Shown here piece by piece: positions 1 to 8,583 of a DNA stretch of 64,000 bases. The stretch comes from Sphingobacterium sp. UBA5670. GTDB taxonomy: Bacteria; Bacteroidota; Bacteroidia; Sphingobacteriales; Sphingobacteriaceae. The notes under the pieces were generated by a model, which was not told the DNA's origin, searched no databases, and saw only the letters and a list, made by a program, of their open reading frames with translations. Made by a program: the position numbers and the translations under genes. The DNA lies in assembly GCF_002420705.1 (NCBI RefSeq), contig NZ_DIIM01000005.1, positions 546,034-610,033 of the forward strand, read 5' to 3'. Position 1 is the stretch's first letter; each line of letters starts with the position of its first letter.

Positions 1-2
1 CA

Positions 3-1556
3 TTACTCTTAAATCAGGACAATGGCGACCATCGCCCGATTCTCTTTGTTGAATATACCCATTCCATGGGCAATTCGACTGGTAACATTTGCGATTTCTG
101 GGATATCTTTCGTGCACATCCCCGTTTGATCGGTGGTTTTATCTGGGACTATAAGGATCAGGCCTTGATTCGCAAAGATTCCGTTTATGGTAAAGTATTG
201 GCCTATGGTGGTGATTTTGGCGAAAAAGTACACAATGGCGCTTTTAGTTTGAATGGTATCACCGATGCCTGGGGGCGACCAAAAGCGGCGATGTACGAGA
301 ATAAACGAATCTATCAGCCTGCAGAGGTCAATTTGGTTGATCCAGAAAAGGCCACGGTACAAGTCAAAAATAGATCAGCGGAGCTCAACCTAAATCATTA
401 TGATGCTGTCTTATTATTCCGCAGAAATGGGCTGCTGGTGAAAGAAGTGCCGATATCGGCCATGAATCTGGCTGCAGGCGATTCTGCCCAGGTAAGCTTT
501 GCCAAATATTTACCTTTCAAGCGTGCCGCAGATCAGGAATATCAGCTCGATATTCAGTTTCGTTTACGGGAAGCGACAGCATGGGGACCAGCAGGATTTG
601 TAGTCTCTTCATCGCAGGTTCGATTGCAGGAACAATCCAATGTCCTACGACCTTTATCATACAAAGGAGGTCAATTGATCAAAACTGAAACTGCCGATAA
701 GTATCAGATCGCAGGCAAAAACTTTCAGGTTAGCTTTGACAAATCGACTGGAAGTTTGACTGCGTTTAATTACAAGGGACAGGAAATAATCAAAGATGCC
801 ATTCGCCCAAACTTTACGCGGCCGGCTACGGACAATGACCGCCGGGGCTGGAAACCGGAGAAAAAACTAAAATACTGGTATGGCACACCAAAAGTAGTGT
901 CGGTAAACGCGCAGGAAAAAGATCAAGGGTATGAAATACAGACACTGTATGCCCTTGCAGCTGATTCTGCACAGGTAAAAGTGATCTATACGGTGAAAAA
1001 TCCAGGTATTGTATCGGTAAACTACCAGCTTCAGGTGAAGGCTGGGTTACCTAATATCCCGAAAGTAGGACTTCAAATTGGGATCAATCCTACATTTGAA
1101 GATATCCAATATTATGGCCTAGGGCCAATGGAAAACTACCCTGATCGTGCTTATGGATTTGATCTCGGTGTTTATCACATGAATATTGATCAATTCATGG
1201 AGCACTATCTTTATCCGCAGGAGAATGGAAATCGGATGGATGTTCGTTGGATGCACCTTCGAAATAAAAATGCAGGTCTTTTGGTTGTCGGCGAGCAGCC
1301 GCTGTTTATGAGTGCATGGCCTTATTCACAAAAAGCAATCGTCGAAGCAAAACACTGGTTTAAATTGAAAAAGGAAGATAAGATTACCTTAAATGTCGAC
1401 TTAAAACAGATGGGTGTTGGCGGAAATGATACTTGGACAGATGTATCGCAACCATTGGGAAAATATCAAATTCCGGCAAAAGACTACAATTATTCCTTTT
1501 ATTTGATTCCGACAGATTTGAAACAACCGATCGAGGATTTTGTAAGATCTAATTAA
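3..1556 (+). CDS. GH2 beta-galactosidase-like enzyme, 5'-truncated by window edge
   Basis: The reading frame is open from base 3, so the gene starts before the window; the ATG at 66 is internal. Upstream of it, in frame, lies the GH2 nucleophile motif FVEYTHSMGNS, with the glutamate codon at 51-53, matching the LacZ EYAHAMGNS block. About 517 residues remain: the end of the TIM barrel (GGFIWDYKDQAL), a linking beta-sandwich, and a LacZ-type C-terminal domain with the block YYGLGPMENYPDRA followed by PQENGNRMDVRW. LacZ-type GH2 enzymes remove non-reducing beta-galactose; here the likely source is galactan or single galactose branches on RG-I. The acid/base region and any signal peptide are outside the window. 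It probably shares an operon with the GH106 gene 153 bp downstream. Confidence 0.9.
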   Translation, partial: LLLNQDNGDHRPILFVEYTHSMGNSTGNICDFWDIFRAHPRLIGGFIWDYKDQALIRKDSVYGKVLAYGGDFGEKVHNGAFSLNGITDAWGRPKAAMYENKRIYQPAEVNLVDPEKATVQVKNRSAELNLNHYDAVLLFRRNGLLVKEVPISAMNLAAGDSAQVSFAKYLPFKRAADQEYQLDIQFRLREATAWGPAGFVVSSSQVRLQEQSNVLRPLSYKGGQLIKTETADKYQIAGKNFQVSFDKSTGSLTAFNYKGQEIIKDAIRPNFTRPATDNDRRGWKPEKKLKYWYGTPKVVSVNAQEKDQGYEIQTLYALAADSAQVKVIYTVKNPGIVSVNYQLQVKAGLPNIPKVGLQIGINPTFEDIQYYGLGPMENYPDRAYGFDLGVYHMNIDQFMEHYLYPQENGNRMDVRWMHLRNKNAGLLVVGEQPLFMSAWPYSQKAIVEAKHWFKLKKEDKITLNVDLKQMGVGGNDTWTDVSQPLGKYQIPAKDYNYSFYLIPTDLKQPIEDFVRSN

Positions 1557-1664
1557 ATAAATGAAGATTAGCAGGAAGATATCCAGTAAGTAAAGTTAAC
1601 CCCTGTAGGCGTCGACTAGTTGAAATGACGCGATAAGGGAGATACATTCAAAATTGAAAGAAAT

Positions 1665-1691
1665 AAGCTGTCCAACCTTTTTGGATAGCTT
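1665..1691 (+). other. Hairpin upstream of GH106 gene
   Basis: A 10-bp stem with one G-U pair (1665-1674 with 1682-1691) and a 7-base loop lies 18 bp before the GH106 start codon. There is no good T-tract after it. It could be an mRNA processing or stability element within the operon; a terminator function is unlikely. No tandem operator of the kind found elsewhere in the window is visible in 1557-1709. Confidence 0.4.
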
Positions 1692-1709
1692 TAAAGAACA
1701 AGATAAGAT

Positions 1710-4700
1710 ATGACGAGGATTAAGTTGCTATTAGGGACAAGTCTTCTTTTGGGCTGTTTGAGCAGCAATGCGCAGATTAAAGGTATTCCAACGGAATTAG
1801 TTCCTTTGGATCAACATTCGTTTGAACGAGCAAAACCTTGGGTATTTTGGTACTTTATGCATGCCAGCTATTCCAAGGAAGGGATTACTGCGGATCTGAA
1901 AGCGATGGCAGAAAATAAGATCGCAGGGGCCTATCTAGCACCGATCAAGGGCAAAACTAATCCGCCTCTTTTCGATCCGCCGACAGAGACGTTGACACCA
2001 GCATGGTGGGATATGTTCAAATATATCGTCCGTGAAGCAAAAAAATACGGAGTAAAAATAGCTTTATTGCCCAATGATGGATTTGCAACCGCGGGGGGAC
2101 CGTGGATCAGTCCCGAGAAGTCGATGCAGAAAGTCGTGTATGCCGATACTATAATCGATAGCAAGGGGAAGCGGTTGGGGAATATTCAGTTGCCACAACC
2201 ACAAGCCCAACAAGGCTATTACGAGGATATTGCGTTATTTGCAATGCCACTGACACATTCGCCGCGAAAGAGCCTTACGGAGAAGGTCCACGTATCCAGT
2301 AGCTATGGCGAAGATCTAAAACGATTGGCTGAAAGAGGCAACAAGCAAAATTTTGCAGCAGCTGCAGCAGGATGGATCCAATATGCTTTCGAGCAGCCTT
2401 TCCCTTGCAATTCATTGAAAATTGAATGGACAGCATCCAATTACCAAGCAAACCGTTTGCAAGTTTGGGCCAGCGATGATGGCCTAAATTTTCGGAAGAT
2501 TACACAATTAGAATCCCCAAGAATGGGCTGGTTGGATTGGGATAATGGCGTAACACATCTGATCCCCTACACCAAAGCAAAGTATTTTCGCTTTGTATAC
2601 GATCCTACAGGAAGTGAACCGGGAGCCGAAGATCTTGATTCCGGTAAATGGAAACCTTCCCTAAAATTAAATGGAATCAGTCTGTTTGAAGAAGCGCAGG
2701 TTAATCAGATCGAAGGCAAGACAGGAGAGATCTGGCGTGTTGGGAAAAAATCCGACCCAAGCGCTGTTGCCAAGGAAGCTGTTTTCGGACAACAGCAGCT
2801 TATCCGTTTGCCTAGGCCAGACCAAGCAGGTCGTGTAGACTTAACATTACCAGCAGGAAAGTGGAAAATATTGCGTCTTGGACATACTTCCACAGGTCAT
2901 AAAAATGAAACTGCTGGGGCTGGAAAGGGGCTGGAATGTGATAAATTGGACGCTACTACAGTTGCTTTTCAATTTGATCAGTGGTTTGGAGCAGCCAAAA
3001 AGCATGTGGATCCACAGTTATCTAAAGAAGTCCTCACGGTATTTCATATTGATTCTTGGGAATGCGGTAGTCAAAACTGGACCCGTAGTTTTCCGGATGA
3101 GTTTTTAAAACGCCGGGGTTATGACCTGACTGACTATTTACCAGTTTTAGCGGGTTGTTTCGTCAATAGTGTAGAAGATTCCGAAGCCTTTTTGCAAGAT
3201 TACAGACAGACCATCAGTGAGCTGTTGCAGGAGAAAGGCTATGCTACACTACGTCAGAAAGCGGATGAATACGGTGTCGAATTTACGGCCGAAGCCACGG
3301 CTCCTGTGATGGTCGGTGACGGGCTAGCCCATTTTGCTTCAACCGATCGTCCAATGGGTGAGTTTTGGCTCAGAAGCCCTTCGCACGATAAACCTGCGGA
3401 TATCTTGGATGCCATCTCCGGAAGCCATATTTATGGCAAACAGGTGACTATGTCCGAAGCCTTTACCCAGATTCGGGCCCAATGGGACGAACATCCACGG
3501 CTCCTGAAAAGTCTTCAGGATCGTAATTATGCCTTGGGGATCAACAACCTGGTCTACCATGTGTATGTCCATAATCCCTGGATAGACCGCAAACCCGGCA
3601 TGACCATGGATGGTATTGGCACCTATTTTCAACGCGATCAAACCTGGTGGAAACCTAGTAAGGAATGGGTCAATTATGCAATCCGTTCACAACAGCTACT
3701 GCAATATGGGGTACCCGTACGTGATATAGCTGTGTTTATTGGTGAGGAGATTCCACGAAGGTCTGTACTCCCCAGTGCTTTGGTCGATGTGTTACCTGGT
3801 ATTATCGGTGATGGCCGTGTCCATCGGACAGATTCTTTGTTGGCCAATGTCGGCCTACCCTTACAAAAAGTTGCGGGTGTGACCACAGGAGCCAATATGT
3901 ATAGACCCGAAGATTGGGTCGATCCACTAAGCGGCTATGCCTACGACTCCTTCAATCCCGATGCACTTTGGAACCAGACTAGGGTGCTAGACGGTAAGGT
4001 GATTTTTGCGGATCATATTGCTTATTCTATTCTAGTGATGCCAGGCAAAACTGCGATGAATCCGAATGGCAGCCAATATTCCCTTCGTACCTTAGAAAGC
4101 TTGTGTAAACTTGTTCATGCGGGGGCTACGGTGCTCTTCCAAGATATCCCACAGACATGGCGTGGCAAACTGACGGACGAAAAAGCACAACAGTATCGCG
4201 CTTTGCTCGCAGATTTATTCAGCGACCTCAAACCATTGACAAATACAACAGTACAAGTTAAGCAATTCGGCAAAGGGCGCGTACTTGTGGGAAACTATAA
4301 CGCCAAGGATTTTAGTCCATTAAATATTGCTCCCGATGTGCTGATCAACGAAGGGCACAATCCACATATTTCCTGGAACCATCGCCGTTTCGATGGTGGT
4401 GATTTGTTTTTTATAGCCAATCAAGATAGTTTAGCGCAAAACGCAACTTTATCTTTACGGACAAAAGAAAAATATGCCTACCGTTACGATCCTGTAAGCG
4501 ACAAACTAGCGGTTTTACCGTTTAAAGTGATCAACGATAGGACAGTGGCTGAACTATCGTTTGATGCTTATCAATCTGGCTTTGTATTGACCAGCGATAA
4601 AAAAATCGATATACCGACCTATCAATACTCTGGAAAAACAGCTTTGACAGGACCCTGGTCATTTACGGCCGATGGGCTGTCCGGCAAGCAAGCAATTAAA

Positions 4701-5111
4701 CAGCAAGAGCCTCAGTTTTGGACAGCCAGTGCAGACGATGACATTAAATATCATGCTGGATCGGGAAGCTATGAGACAACGTTGCGTGTTCATGAAATTG
4801 GTAAAAAACAGCGTGCTTATTTGCATTTTTCGGAGATCGAATCCATGGCTGAAATTTTTGTCAATGAACAGTCTGCCGGGGTTGTCTGGACCAAACCTTA
4901 TCAGATCGATGTAACTGATTTTATCCGGCAAGGTGATAATAAAGTACAGGTCAAGGTCTATAATACATGGGGGAACCGTTTCCTTTATGAAAAAGAGAAT
5001 ACAACAGTAGAAAAGAAAATACAGACAACAGCGTCAGACAAGTTCCTCAAAGGCTTATTACCTTCCGGATTACAAGGGAAAGTTGACTTACTGTGGTTAG
5101 ATGCAAAATAA
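1710..5111 (+). CDS. GH106 alpha-L-rhamnosidase (long form)
   Basis: Exo-acting inverting alpha-L-rhamnosidase expected to release terminal rhamnose from RG oligosaccharides in the periplasm. The 1133-residue protein begins with an export signal (cleavage near SSNAQ; a weak LLGC lipobox is also present). The barrel opens with PWVFWYFMHASYSKEGI, typical of GH106. Two acidic motifs fit the family's catalytic pair: DSWE with E451 and SEAFT with E583. They are 132 residues apart, the same spacing as the pair I recall for the B. thetaiotaomicron RG-II rhamnosidase BT0986 (E461/E593). The last ~150 residues form a galactose-binding-like beta-sandwich. The stop overlaps the start region of the GH127 gene, indicating co-transcription. 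A second, shorter GH106 is encoded at 42979. Confidence 0.93.
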   Translation: MTRIKLLLGTSLLLGCLSSNAQIKGIPTELVPLDQHSFERAKPWVFWYFMHASYSKEGITADLKAMAENKIAGAYLAPIKGKTNPPLFDPPTETLTPAWWDMFKYIVREAKKYGVKIALLPNDGFATAGGPWISPEKSMQKVVYADTIIDSKGKRLGNIQLPQPQAQQGYYEDIALFAMPLTHSPRKSLTEKVHVSSSYGEDLKRLAERGNKQNFAAAAAGWIQYAFEQPFPCNSLKIEWTASNYQANRLQVWASDDGLNFRKITQLESPRMGWLDWDNGVTHLIPYTKAKYFRFVYDPTGSEPGAEDLDSGKWKPSLKLNGISLFEEAQVNQIEGKTGEIWRVGKKSDPSAVAKEAVFGQQQLIRLPRPDQAGRVDLTLPAGKWKILRLGHTSTGHKNETAGAGKGLECDKLDATTVAFQFDQWFGAAKKHVDPQLSKEVLTVFHIDSWECGSQNWTRSFPDEFLKRRGYDLTDYLPVLAGCFVNSVEDSEAFLQDYRQTISELLQEKGYATLRQKADEYGVEFTAEATAPVMVGDGLAHFASTDRPMGEFWLRSPSHDKPADILDAISGSHIYGKQVTMSEAFTQIRAQWDEHPRLLKSLQDRNYALGINNLVYHVYVHNPWIDRKPGMTMDGIGTYFQRDQTWWKPSKEWVNYAIRSQQLLQYGVPVRDIAVFIGEEIPRRSVLPSALVDVLPGIIGDGRVHRTDSLLANVGLPLQKVAGVTTGANMYRPEDWVDPLSGYAYDSFNPDALWNQTRVLDGKVIFADHIAYSILVMPGKTAMNPNGSQYSLRTLESLCKLVHAGATVLFQDIPQTWRGKLTDEKAQQYRALLADLFSDLKPLTNTTVQVKQFGKGRVLVGNYNAKDFSPLNIAPDVLINEGHNPHISWNHRRFDGGDLFFIANQDSLAQNATLSLRTKEKYAYRYDPVSDKLAVLPFKVINDRTVAELSFDAYQSGFVLTSDKKIDIPTYQYSGKTALTGPWSFTADGLSGKQAIKQQEPQFWTASADDDIKYHAGSGSYETTLRVHEIGKKQRAYLHFSEIESMAEIFVNEQSAGVVWTKPYQIDVTDFIRQGDNKVQVKVYNTWGNRFLYEKENTTVEKKIQTTASDKFLKGLLPSGLQGKVDLLWLDAK

Positions 5112-5118
5112 AGAAATC

Positions 5119-7137
5119 ATGAATACCAAGCACAAACTAATGATCCTGGGGCTCTTCTTCGCGACGGGCTGGCAGGTCCAGGCCCAGGAAAAGTCTATTA
5201 CAAATACCGGTGCAAGCCCTTATGCCGTTCAGCAAGCGGTCGATATGGGGGATGTGCAATGGACCAAAGGTTTTTGGGCCGATCGTACAAAGTCATGCTA
5301 TGAGCAGATGGTGCCACAACTCTGGCACGTTTATACAGATGCTTCCATTAGTCACGCCTATCGGAATTTTGAAATTGCGGCTGGCTTGGAGAAAGGAGAA
5401 CATACAGGACCATCCTTTCATGACGGCGATTTTTACAAAACATTGGAAGCTGTCTGCGCAATTTATGCACAGACAAAAGATAAAAAGCTACTTCACATGC
5501 TGGATGAAGTTATTCCCGTTATCCGCAAAGCGCAACGTGCCGATGGCTATATTTATACCAAGGCGACAATTGACCAGCAGCGATCGGGACAAAATATCGA
5601 GTTTCAAGATCGGCTGAGCTTTGAATCCTATAATATCGGGCATTTGATGACTGCAGGATGTATTCATTATCGGGCGACCGGACAACGTGAGTTGTTGGAT
5701 ATCGCAATCAAAGCAGCCGACTACCTGTATGGATTTTATAAAAAATCCAATCCGACCCTGGCGCGCAATGCTATTTGTCCTTCCCATTATATGGGAACGG
5801 TCGAGCTTTATCGGACGACCAAAGACCCGAAATATTTAGAATTGGCCAGGCATCTAATTGAAATTAAAGGTGAAATAGAAGACGGAACAGACGACAACCA
5901 AGACCGTATCCCTTTCCGTCAGCAACATAAGGCTACAGGACATGCCGTACGGGCAAGCTATCTTTATGCAGGTGTCGCAGATTTATGTGCCGAGATTGCA
6001 GATACGACATTGAGCAATCGTCTTTTTGAAATTTGGGATGATGTCACTAAGCACAAGATGTACATTACAGGTGGTCTGGGATCGCTGTATGATGGTACCT
6101 CACCCGACGGAACTTCCTATAATCCCAGCGAGGTACAGAAAATCCATCAGGCATTTGGGCGCGATTATCAATTGCCCAACTTAACTGCGCACAATGAGAG
6201 CTGTGCAAATATTGGCAATATGTTGTGGAACTGGCGCATGGCTAATTTTACGGGCGAAGCAAAATACATCGATGTATTGGAGCTGGCACTCTATAACAGT
6301 GTACTGTCGGGAATCAGTTTGGATGGCGACAAATTTTTGTATACCAATCCATTGAGTTACTCTTCCGATCTTCCATTCCAGCAGCGCTGGTCGAAAAAGC
6401 GGGTTCCTTATATCTCATTATCTAACTGCTGTCCACCCAATATCGTTCGTACGATTGCAGAAGTAGCCAACTATGCTTACGGACTATCCAAAGAGGCTGT
6501 CACGGTCAACCTGTATGGTGGAAATGAATTGAATACAACATACCAAGGCAAACATATCAACATTGTACAAGAATCCAGCTATCCATGGGAAGGAGCCGCC
6601 ACCTTCACCTTAAAAGAGTTTCCTTCCGATTGTACGTTGAAACTACGGGTGCCGGGTTGGGCTGGAAAGGCAGAAATATGGAAAAATAAGGTAAAAGTAG
6701 AAGTACCGATCGAGAAAGGCTATGCCCTTTTAGCAGGATCACTTAAAAAAGGTGATCGTATCGAAATTAGACTACCGATGGAGGTTTCTTTGATGGAGTC
6801 AAATCCATTGGTAGAAGAAACGCGTAACCAGGTTGCGGTCATGCGTGGACCAATCGTGTATTGTCTGGAAAAGCAGGATGTGGCTGCGGATATCAATATC
6901 TTTGATCTGAAGATGAAACAAGGTGAACAGTTCGAGCCAAGACATGAAAATATACTGGGCCAGAATATTGTCCTGCTGGAAGGAAAAGCCTATCGTACAA
7001 ATAGCACGAAATGGAATTCACTATACCGTAAAACTTCCGATGGAAAGCCTGAAACTATCCCTGTACGTCTAGTACCCTATTTTGCTTGGGGAAACCGTAT
7101 ATTTGGTGATATGAGCGTTTGGATGCCAGTTTTTTAA
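5119..7137 (+). CDS. GH127 (DUF1680) beta-L-arabinofuranosidase
   Basis: Retaining enzyme that removes beta-linked L-arabinofuranose, using a cysteine nucleophile held by zinc in the characterised Bifidobacterium enzyme HypBA1. The conserved set is visible: HNESCANIG (E360 and C362 from this start) and SNCCPPN (C437, C438), with spacing close to HypBA1. An (alpha/alpha)6 barrel occupies roughly residues 40-460 and beta-sandwiches follow. I chose the ATG at 5119 because it gives a compact signal peptide (MNTKHKL to VQAQ); an in-frame ATG at 5101 would overlap the GH106 stop by 11 bases. It likely acts on arabinose decorations of RG-I or of arabinogalactan. DUF1680 proteins outside GH127 can have other specificities, so the substrate is inferred. 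Confidence 0.9.
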   Translation: MNTKHKLMILGLFFATGWQVQAQEKSITNTGASPYAVQQAVDMGDVQWTKGFWADRTKSCYEQMVPQLWHVYTDASISHAYRNFEIAAGLEKGEHTGPSFHDGDFYKTLEAVCAIYAQTKDKKLLHMLDEVIPVIRKAQRADGYIYTKATIDQQRSGQNIEFQDRLSFESYNIGHLMTAGCIHYRATGQRELLDIAIKAADYLYGFYKKSNPTLARNAICPSHYMGTVELYRTTKDPKYLELARHLIEIKGEIEDGTDDNQDRIPFRQQHKATGHAVRASYLYAGVADLCAEIADTTLSNRLFEIWDDVTKHKMYITGGLGSLYDGTSPDGTSYNPSEVQKIHQAFGRDYQLPNLTAHNESCANIGNMLWNWRMANFTGEAKYIDVLELALYNSVLSGISLDGDKFLYTNPLSYSSDLPFQQRWSKKRVPYISLSNCCPPNIVRTIAEVANYAYGLSKEAVTVNLYGGNELNTTYQGKHINIVQESSYPWEGAATFTLKEFPSDCTLKLRVPGWAGKAEIWKNKVKVEVPIEKGYALLAGSLKKGDRIEIRLPMEVSLMESNPLVEETRNQVAVMRGPIVYCLEKQDVAADINIFDLKMKQGEQFEPRHENILGQNIVLLEGKAYRTNSTKWNSLYRKTSDGKPETIPVRLVPYFAWGNRIFGDMSVWMPVF

Positions 7138-7149
7138 AGCGATAAATTT

Positions 7150-8577
7150 ATGACGATGAAAACTTGTTTTTTTGCGATCGTGTTACTGTTGGTCCAATTG
7201 AGTAGCCAGGCGAATGTAAGTTTATCGGCGCTCTTTACCGATGGAATGGTGCTGCAGCAAAAAAGTAAAGTCCCTGTTTGGGGCTGGGCAGACCCCCAGA
7301 CAACAGTAACTTTACAGACCTCCTGGAATGGGCAGAAATATCAAGCGAAAGTGGACAAGCTGGGCCAATGGAAAATTGTAGTGCAAACACCGGCAGCAGG
7401 TGGAGCTTATCAGATCAAGATCTCAGAAAAAAATGTGATTGAACTGCACGATATTTTAATCGGTGAAGTTTGGCTGTGTTCGGGCCAGTCGAATATGGAA
7501 ATGCCTTTGAAAGGCTACCCAGGACAACCCATCTTGGGTAGTACAGAAGCGATCATGAATTCCAAAGACGATCAATTACGTATCTATACTGTCCCCCGAA
7601 ATCCACTGTTACAGCCCGCAGCTAACAGTAAACCAAGTGTTTGGAAAAAAGCTGAGCCCCAGTCAGTAGTCGGTTTTAGTGCAACAGCCTATTACTTTGG
7701 ACGGCAATTGCGCAAGACTTTGGGTGTCCCTGTCGGTTTGATCCATAGTAGCTATGGCGGTTCAAATATCGAAGCCTGGATGGAGGCATCTTGGCTAGCG
7801 GATCAGAAAGATCTTAAGATCCCCAAACAGGAGGAAGGTTTGAAGGACAAAAACCGTGTTGCGACTATGTTATACAATGGTATGATCCATCCCATTGCCG
7901 GTTACGGCATTCGTGGTATCATTTGGTACCAAGGTGAGTCTAATTACGAACGTCCAGATCAATATGAAGTCTTATTCCCCCGGATGGTCGAGAAGTACCG
8001 TGCGTTATGGGGAAATAATGAACTTCCATTTTATTTTATGCAAATTGCGCCATTTGATTACGCTTCATTGCCTCCTTATCATGTAGGGGGAAAATACAAT
8101 TCGGCCTATTTACGGGATGCACAGCGTAAATCATTGGATAAAATTCCGTATTCTGGGATGGCTGTTACCTTGGATTTGGGCGAACAGAATTGCATCCACC
8201 CATCACATAAACAGCAAAGTGGTGAACGGTTGGCCTACCTGGCGTTACACGATAGTTACGGTTTTAGTACACTAAATCTCAAAAGTCCCCTGTATGAAAA
8301 ATTAGAGATTAAAGGCAGTACAGCGATACTTTCTTTTAAGGATGCTCCGCTGGGGCTGACGTCATATGGTAAAGAAATAAAGACTTTTGAAATTGCGGGT
8401 AAAGATCAGGTTTTTTATCCTGCAGATGCTGTTTTGAAAGGAAAGACCATTATTGTCGCGTCGCTCAAAGTTGAGGAGCCGGTGGCTGTTCGTTATGCAT
8501 TTAAAGATTTCGTCGTCGGAGAGGTGTTCGGTGCAAATGGCCTGCCCTTAAGCTCCTTCCGTACGGATGATTGGTAA
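7150..8577 (+). CDS. SGNH carbohydrate acetylesterase (sialate O-acetylesterase-like)
   Basis: Exported 475-residue esterase of the SASA family, expected to remove O-acetyl groups from sugars; in this context acetylated pectin is more likely than sialic acid. The signal peptide ends near SSQA. An N-terminal beta-sandwich (LFTDGMVLQQKSKVPVWGWA) precedes the SGNH core with nucleophile block LCSGQSNMEM (S114) and later WYQGESNY. The His block reads NCIHPSHK (H350). Relatives normally have Asp-Ile-His here, and the paralogue at 25194 does (SDIHPS), so the Asp position is Cys348 in this copy. ATG at 7156 is an alternative start. It sits 12 bp after GH127 and 6 bp before the DUF5703 gene. Confidence 0.87.
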   Translation: MTMKTCFFAIVLLLVQLSSQANVSLSALFTDGMVLQQKSKVPVWGWADPQTTVTLQTSWNGQKYQAKVDKLGQWKIVVQTPAAGGAYQIKISEKNVIELHDILIGEVWLCSGQSNMEMPLKGYPGQPILGSTEAIMNSKDDQLRIYTVPRNPLLQPAANSKPSVWKKAEPQSVVGFSATAYYFGRQLRKTLGVPVGLIHSSYGGSNIEAWMEASWLADQKDLKIPKQEEGLKDKNRVATMLYNGMIHPIAGYGIRGIIWYQGESNYERPDQYEVLFPRMVEKYRALWGNNELPFYFMQIAPFDYASLPPYHVGGKYNSAYLRDAQRKSLDKIPYSGMAVTLDLGEQNCIHPSHKQQSGERLAYLALHDSYGFSTLNLKSPLYEKLEIKGSTAILSFKDAPLGLTSYGKEIKTFEIAGKDQVFYPADAVLKGKTIIVASLKVEEPVAVRYAFKDFVVGEVFGANGLPLSSFRTDDW

Positions 8578-8583
8578 AAAGAA

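Noticed and set aside
66..1556. Taking ATG 66 as the real start of the first GH2 gene
   Set aside because: The frame is open upstream and encodes the GH2 nucleophile glutamate at 51-53, so the gene is cut by the window edge rather than starting at 66.
1572..1614. A ninth tandem-operator promoter before the GH106 gene (CAGGAAGATA at 1572)
   Set aside because: The second repeat is absent and no TAnnTT box lies 37 bp from the first C, so it does not fit the pattern.
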